A stretch of DNA of 64,000 nucleotides, taken from NCBI GenBank assembly GCA_027627225.1, contig CM051029.1:73592078-73656077 (forward strand), in the 5' to 3' direction. The position numbers and the translations under genes were made by a program. Shown here piece by piece: positions 58,930 through 64,000 of the stretch (its first letter is position 1; each line of letters opens with the position of its first letter). This stretch comes from Congeria kusceri (Eukaryota; Mollusca; Bivalvia; Myida; Dreissenidae). The notes beneath the pieces are model-generated. The model was not told the DNA's origin, did no database searches, and saw only the letters and a program-made list of their open reading frames with translations.

Positions 58930-60174
58930 ACAGTGTACTCCCTCTATACCGAACACCGACCGGACTGGACCAAATGTTCGGTTTCCATGGAGTTCCGGTT
59001 TACTGAGGGTTTGAGGCAAAATACAATAATGCATATAGATTATATTAATTTATTCGTTTTGTTCAGATTCATTCAACTATGGCGTTTTATGACAGTACTA
59101 ATTAAAAACGTAACGCATTATTATAACATACAACCCATTTTGAAATCATTGATCAAACATAATACAAAACCAGCACACATCAATTTTAACACACCGCACA
59201 ATCAAATGAATGTCACAAATCAGCATACATGTATCGGTTAAACTAATACAATGTACGATAATACATGTAGATAATGTTTATACATTTTATTAAGTCTAAT
59301 ACAATCCTGACATAATGTGGCAAAGTATGACGGAAGTAACATAACACATTACAATAAAGTGCAGCACATTTTAAAATCATAACCAGAGGAATGCAAAACC
59401 AGCACACACACAGTCACATGAGCATCACACATTAGCCTATAATTTACACTTTGCTCAAAAAGTCGCTGATCGTAGTCTGCTTTGTAGCGCACCTAGCCTT
59501 GACAATCTTCTTCTCTGTAATTTCGACCAACATCAATCAAATTATTTTTTAAATAAAGTAATCAGGAATAATTATTACATCATTAATAGTTATTACCTGA
59601 GTTATATAAATTGTTTGTAAAATGTTTAAATATTTTCTAAACAAATGAAAACAGTCTAATTAACATACTGTTTGTTGTTCACACTTTAGATACAAATCAC
59701 CCTTATCTGGAGTCCTAATATGATGTCAACTGCTGCCCCTAATTAACCAGTAGACAGAAATTTATCGCTCCCCCTTTCTGTTTGTCCAAGGTTGTTTGTC
59801 CAAGGGTTTTAAGGAAATCGATTGGATTATGCAACCATGTGCTTTTGTTTACCACTAAAATATAAACACCCGTAATTGGTCAGTCAATTATCGGATTAAG
59901 AGTGCAATCACCCTGCGGCAAGACAATAACTAGCTAAAGAAAATCGAAAACATCAGTTTGTAACAAATGTTCGGTTTACAGAAGTCAATTTTTACTCCGA
60001 AACAAAGCGATGTACCGCTCTTGCTGTTCGATATTCGGAATACAGAGGTTCCGGTGTACCGAGGGTTTTCGCACATTACACATATAGGCGAAAAAACGGG
60101 ACCGGAGCATCTATTCGGTATTCAGAGAGTTCCGGTTTATAGAGAGTTCGGTTTTAAGGGAGTATACTTTACTG
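58930..60174. mobile_element. ITR element, about 1.25 kb
   Basis: Left acagtgtactccctctatac and right agggagtatactttactg are inverted, and ggttcggt/ccgaac motifs repeat near both ends. No transposase frame found, so non-autonomous. Confidence 0.6.
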
Positions 60175-61200
60175 CAAAATATGTCATAAATCACAAATAG
60201 AGAATCACAAGAAACGGTACAGTACAATCGCAAGTCGCGTAAGATCAATTTCATGCAAGAGACGTACAGTTTTCGAATTGTTCACCTTGCATAGTTTACA
60301 ATTAATCGTGTACAAAGCTAATACTCAGACAGTAAATGTCACAGTTTTGGCAAAGTAAATATATTGTTAAGCTTCTTTTTGTTGAATAGTCATACAAATA
60401 TGCACTTAAATGCCAAAACAAATCATGAAATCGGTGAATATGAGAACTACAAAACGAGGTTAGCACGATTGTAAGTGAATTCGGCAATGTTTGAACGACG
60501 ACAGACATTTGATGCAGCCCAATAGGAAAATAAAGTATTCCTTGATACGATACAAAACCTCACATAGCTCAAACGTTTGGAAAAATGCAAAAATTATCAG
60601 ATTTCACCTACTTTCGAATTTGACACTGTACTATTGAAATCAAATCGCAATATCCGGTTAGTTTTTCAGTAATTTAAGCATTCAAAATGCTGGACATACA
60701 ATTTAGTGTTTCAGTGTTAAATTATAAGTGACTTTTTGGAATATTTGGATTTGTGTTTATGTTGAATAAAAAAAGGCCATACAACAAAATAAAACAGTAA
60801 AAGTGAATATTGTGTTTGTGCGAGCTAAAATAAATGGATTAAAGTGAAATGTGTCCACATACAAGGATGCCCCCACCTATGAAGCCTGTTTTACATGGCG
60901 CCACTTTGTCAATATGCATACAAATTATGTTGCAAAAGGAGAATCGTCTTTTTATATTGTACTTTCTGCTAAAGTATTCTCTTACTCTGTGAAGTAAGTT
61001 GATGTATCACAAATTTCCAATCAATAGTTTTAGTCCTGACTAAAAAATCAATAAAGGGTAGTAATTCAAAATTTGGACAATAAAGAATTAGTTATGGTTC
61101 TTGCATGCTTCACTTACTCTTGCTATCTTAAATCACTCTGTGAAAAGTCTAATAACTTACTTTTATCATTTTTGAATTACGCTTTGCATCAATAAAGGGA
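60175..61200. other. Gene-free stretch
   Basis: No exon, array or element ends supported. Confidence 0.4.
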
Positions 61201-61700
61201 AGTAATTCACTAAATTCTCAAGTGAGGTTCTTGCATGCGACACACCATCTGGTGAGGGTGATCATTTCTGCCAATTTATCTGAAAATCCCTGCATGCATA
61301 ACAATATAATGCTCTGGACAATTATTTCACCTTTGACCTTGATTAGTGACCATTACTTTGCAGCTACAGATCTGATTCTTGCACGCCACATGCCGTCTCA
61401 TAATGCTTAGCATTTCTATCGTGTAATTTGACATTCTTCCATGCCGGACAAAATTATACTTCGGTGAAACTCTTACATTTGACCTTTAAGTGTGACATTG
61501 ACCTTGGTCTAAAGGACCTGGTTATTGCACGCCACAAGCCGTCTCTTAATGTTTATCACTTCTGTCAAATAATTTAAAAATTCGTTCATGCCGGACAAAA
61601 TTATGCTCTGGAAAGAGTCCATGGTATTAATTCTGATATTTGCCCTTTGACCTTTAAGTGTGTCCATTACCCTGGACCTAGTTAATGCGCGTGACTCGCC
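61200..61700. repeat. Three to four diverged units, about 130-150 bases
   Basis: Units include cttgca(c/t)gc.acac.ccgtct, tttctgtcaa.taatt and gacctttaagtgtg. Confidence 0.55.
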
Positions 61701-62039
61701 GTCTTATAAGTTCTTTGAAAATCCTCTTCAATTGGTTTCGAATAAACCACCAAGAGTATACAGTGTGTTATTCGACAACAAATTATCATATAACATATTA
61801 GCTCCATTCTAGCACGATCTTATCTGTATTTAAAGCTCATTAATGAGGGCTATGTTTTGGTCACATTGGCTCAAAAAAGGACTATCGGATGGGAATGAAG
61901 GTTTCTCTTCTGGTGATGCTTCTGGAGTTTCATTATTCCTGTAGTATCTATACTCAACCCATCGTTCTAAAAAGTAAATTAATGAGTGCATTGCAGTGAC
62001 CTCAATAAATCATAATTCACTGTTTAAATATATTTTTAG

Positions 62040-62222
62040 TTCTGGTGACCAACACATGCAGCGGACCGAAACAATTTGAACAGTTTTGAAAAAGGGTCAA
62101 CCAAGGAACATTCCTAAGAAGTTTCGTGAAAATCGGACAGGCGGTTTAGGAGGGGATGTTGTTTAAATGAAACGACGCACGACCGACGATGGACAAAAGC
62201 TCACAATTATCAGGTGAGCTTA
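62040..62222. repeat. Dispersed element end
   Basis: tctggtgaccaacacatgca...ggacaaaagctcacaattat...caggtgagctta, related to the ggtgagcttt end at about 54860. Confidence 0.45.
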
Positions 62223-62376
62223 AAATTCAAATAAATGTATAGAGAAATAAATGTATGTAATGGATGCCCCCCAAACTTTTCTCCTTTAGTTTTAGTTTGA
62301 CAAATATTTAAACATTTTGAGAATTCGGTGACAACGAGCACATCTAATAATTATGCATTGAAAAATACATATACGT

Positions 62377-62564
62377 TCATTTTTTGTTTTGGGGTTGTAT
62401 TGGAAAGTATATAACAATAATATTTTTGCAGAAATCCAAAACAGTATCAAACAATCCAGCAGCAACTGAAGCCAACAGAATCAGAGCAGTGTAATCAGGG
62501 GTGTCCCACTGGGCATGTGATATCATATTCGAGTTAAACAAACCATCTCGGGTCGTGCTGCAGT
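62377..62564 (-). CDS. VWDE-like gene, terminal exon with hydrophobic segment
   Basis: The acceptor is gtatttcacag; phase 1 joins the preceding exon cleanly to give DCSTTRDGLFNSN. The hydrophobic run TALILLASVAAGLFDTVL could be a membrane segment. The reading frame ends QPQNKK-stop at 62377-62379. Confidence 0.5.
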
Positions 62565-63894
62565 CTGTGAAATACAATACCGATGGTTATTATAATATGC
62601 ATTATCACGAAATATGGTCACATTTTTTGTTCTTCTAAATACAATTCTAAACAAATAGAAGCAAAATCAAAATATTATCAATTTGTACATATTAATAAAC
62701 ACATAAGATACTGAACATTTAATTTCCATGTTTAAATTAAATGTCGTTATAATTTTGGTTTTCTATATTTAAAAAAAACCGCAAATCTTGCTTACAAACT
62801 AGCAATTATCATCTTTAATGAACAAATATGTTGTATTAGTTCCCACCTCGAACTGGTTGCCAGGCAGCGGATCCATCCACAGTAGCAGCACATACATAGC
62901 AGCCAAGTGTGTCGCCTAGACCATGGCACTCACCGTTGCTGACGCAGTAACCGTTATGCAGTAAAACATTACTTCATGAATGTGTATAATGTCATTAAGT
63001 AAAACAGAATTTAATAAGGACTTTAGGCAGGGATACAAACGCGATACGCTGTAAGTGAATGTGTAGCAAATTTGTTGCAAACTATTTACCATAATATTAT
63101 ATGGTGTTATTTAATGATTTGTGTAAGCTCTTATCGCATACGACATCATAAATTAATGTCACCAAACAATTGGTAAACTATTTGTGTATACACGTGTTAT
63201 TAATTTATTTAATATCATCTACCTACCTGTTTATGACAGTCTAAATTACCCCCTGTATTGCTACATATTACGCACAATGAGTCGTATACAATAAGAGTGT
63301 CCTCTTCGCTAAAGTTAGCACCGTCGTTACTCAGGGAAATATTGTAAACTCTGGCGACAATATCGTCAATTCCATCATTTACAGAACTCGTATTCCGTTG
63401 TGCAAGATGACAAGAAACCTCCATGTAGGTCTGAGGAACTCCTGTCGCTCGATAGTCCTCTTTGATCACAATCTTATTCCCTACGTCAATCTGCAATGAT
63501 AGAAGTAACGATTACTTGACATATTTATCTAAATAAAGCATACAACCTTTCTCTATCAGTATTAATATATTTTGTGAATGGCAGCATTGAAATGTATCGT
63601 CAATTATGCTAAATTTATGTGCAAAATATTTAGTAATTTTATAGATAAAATCACAGTGTTTTGCATTCTTAATGTGGTGCTATAAAAAAAAGTCAGGCAT
63701 TACCTCGAAAAACTCGATTCTGCATATGACTTTTCTCTAAAATGCAAGATTGCTTCCAAAAACGGATGTTTTCCTGCAAGCTCCTTCTTGCAGATCGCAA
63801 AATCCTTCGTCTGGTATGCCTTTCATTTCGGGAGGTCGGTTAGGGTTTATAGAACAATCCACTCCGCTATGTCCGTTCTCACAGATACATGTAC
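62377..63894 (-). CDS. VWD/EGF-domain (VWDE-like) protein, 3' exons, possibly decaying
   Basis: Four minus-strand exons give, in order: an EGF-type piece (GTCICENGHSGVDCS) with a Pro-rich GIPDEGFCDLQEGAC segment; VARVYNISLSNDGANFS with DTLIVYDSLCVICS; a Cys-rich NGYCVSNGECHGLGDTLGCY; and a C-terminal exon with a hydrophobic run (YTALILLASVAAGLFDTVL). Order and motifs resemble animal VWDE proteins, which are secreted or membrane-attached (family knowledge, recalled). The gene runs off the right edge of the window. Two defects are visible: TAG in frame at 63737-63739 and a non-matching phase between the second and third exons. A related multi-EGF receptor is possible. Confidence 0.55.
62847..62971 (-). 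CDS. VWDE-like gene, Cys-rich exon
   Basis: It reads NGYCVSNGECHGLGDTLGCY and VCAATVDGSAAWQPVR, with donor gtggga (phase 1). The only AG in range (catgaag) gives a start needing two bases from the previous exon, which ends in phase 0. Either a microexon is missing or the frame is broken. Confidence 0.5.
63227..63490 (-). CDS. VWDE-like gene, YDSxCxxC exon
   Basis: 88 whole codons, with acceptor tatcattgcag and donor gtaggt. It encodes IDVGNKIVIKEDYRA, then VARVYNISLSNDGANF, DTLIVYDSLCVICS and GGNLDCHKQ. A stretch with NxS/T sites, a beta-sandwich-like pattern and closing cysteines is typical of the region before EGF repeats in VWDE proteins. Confidence 0.65.
63704..63894 (-). CDS. VWDE-like gene, EGF-containing exon with in-frame stop
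   Basis: The acceptor (minus strand) is aactttggtag and the donor gtaatg. It reads GTCICENGHSGVDCS, NRPPEMKGIPDEGFCD and VFGSNLAF, then a TAG codon (63737-63739), then RKVICRIEFFE up to the donor. The residues after the stop continue the expected family pattern, so the stop interrupts a real exon. Confidence 0.6.
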
Positions 63895-64000
63895 CTACCA
63901 AAGTTACATTATTTTTTATCATTTAGAGTTAAAGAGTAAAAGGTATGTATAGGGTTCAGTATGTAACTTTTAGCGACTGCTCAACGTATTCTTGGATAAA

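Noticed and set aside
58882..59241. 119-residue ORF
   Set aside because: It crosses the end of an ITR element, and its composition fits chance.

Overview
The window looks like an AT-rich, repeat-laden piece of a mollusc genome, most likely a bivalve. This rests on GT-AG introns of 0.2-3 kb, tRNA-derived SINEs, many short palindromic DNA elements, dispersed repeat families I associate with heterodont bivalves (from memory, unverified), and an intracellular multi-TIR gene of the kind bivalves have expanded. No bacterial, plasmid or phage organisation is visible. 'TIR' below always means the protein domain; transposon ends are called inverted terminal repeats (ITR).

Left third (1-22.1 kb): one plus-strand gene, 14 visible exons from 565 to 21783. 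Its exons join in a single open frame of 811 residues. The N terminus lies upstream of the window. It encodes two TIR domains, a conserved-looking region with the motifs CEHDEGWHV and LANGKTIWLCEKHQ, and a charged tail ending in the CaaX-type box CSVM. Its introns hold five copies of one palindromic MITE, three tRNA-derived SINEs, four other ITR elements and five tandem arrays. The fourth exon has both splice edges copied into tandem repeats.

Middle (22-62 kb): gene-poor. At 26161, 26512 and 39566 there are three related copies of what looks like a terminal exon. The first is intact and encodes a short C-terminal hydrophobic segment. Its splice phase would accept exon 12 of the TIR gene, so an alternative tail-anchored isoform is possible but unproven. 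The rest is transposon debris: a LINE on the minus strand (32.7-36.1 kb) with its reverse transcriptase core deleted, a broken transposon gene (28.6-30.0 kb), nested MITEs, a hAT-type MITE with 8-bp target duplication, and several tandem-repeat-filled dispersed elements.

Right end (62.4-64 kb): the last four visible exons of a minus-strand gene resembling VWD/EGF-domain (VWDE-like) extracellular proteins, ending in a hydrophobic C-terminal segment. It carries an in-frame stop and one out-of-phase exon junction, so it may be decaying. The two genes show no functional link.
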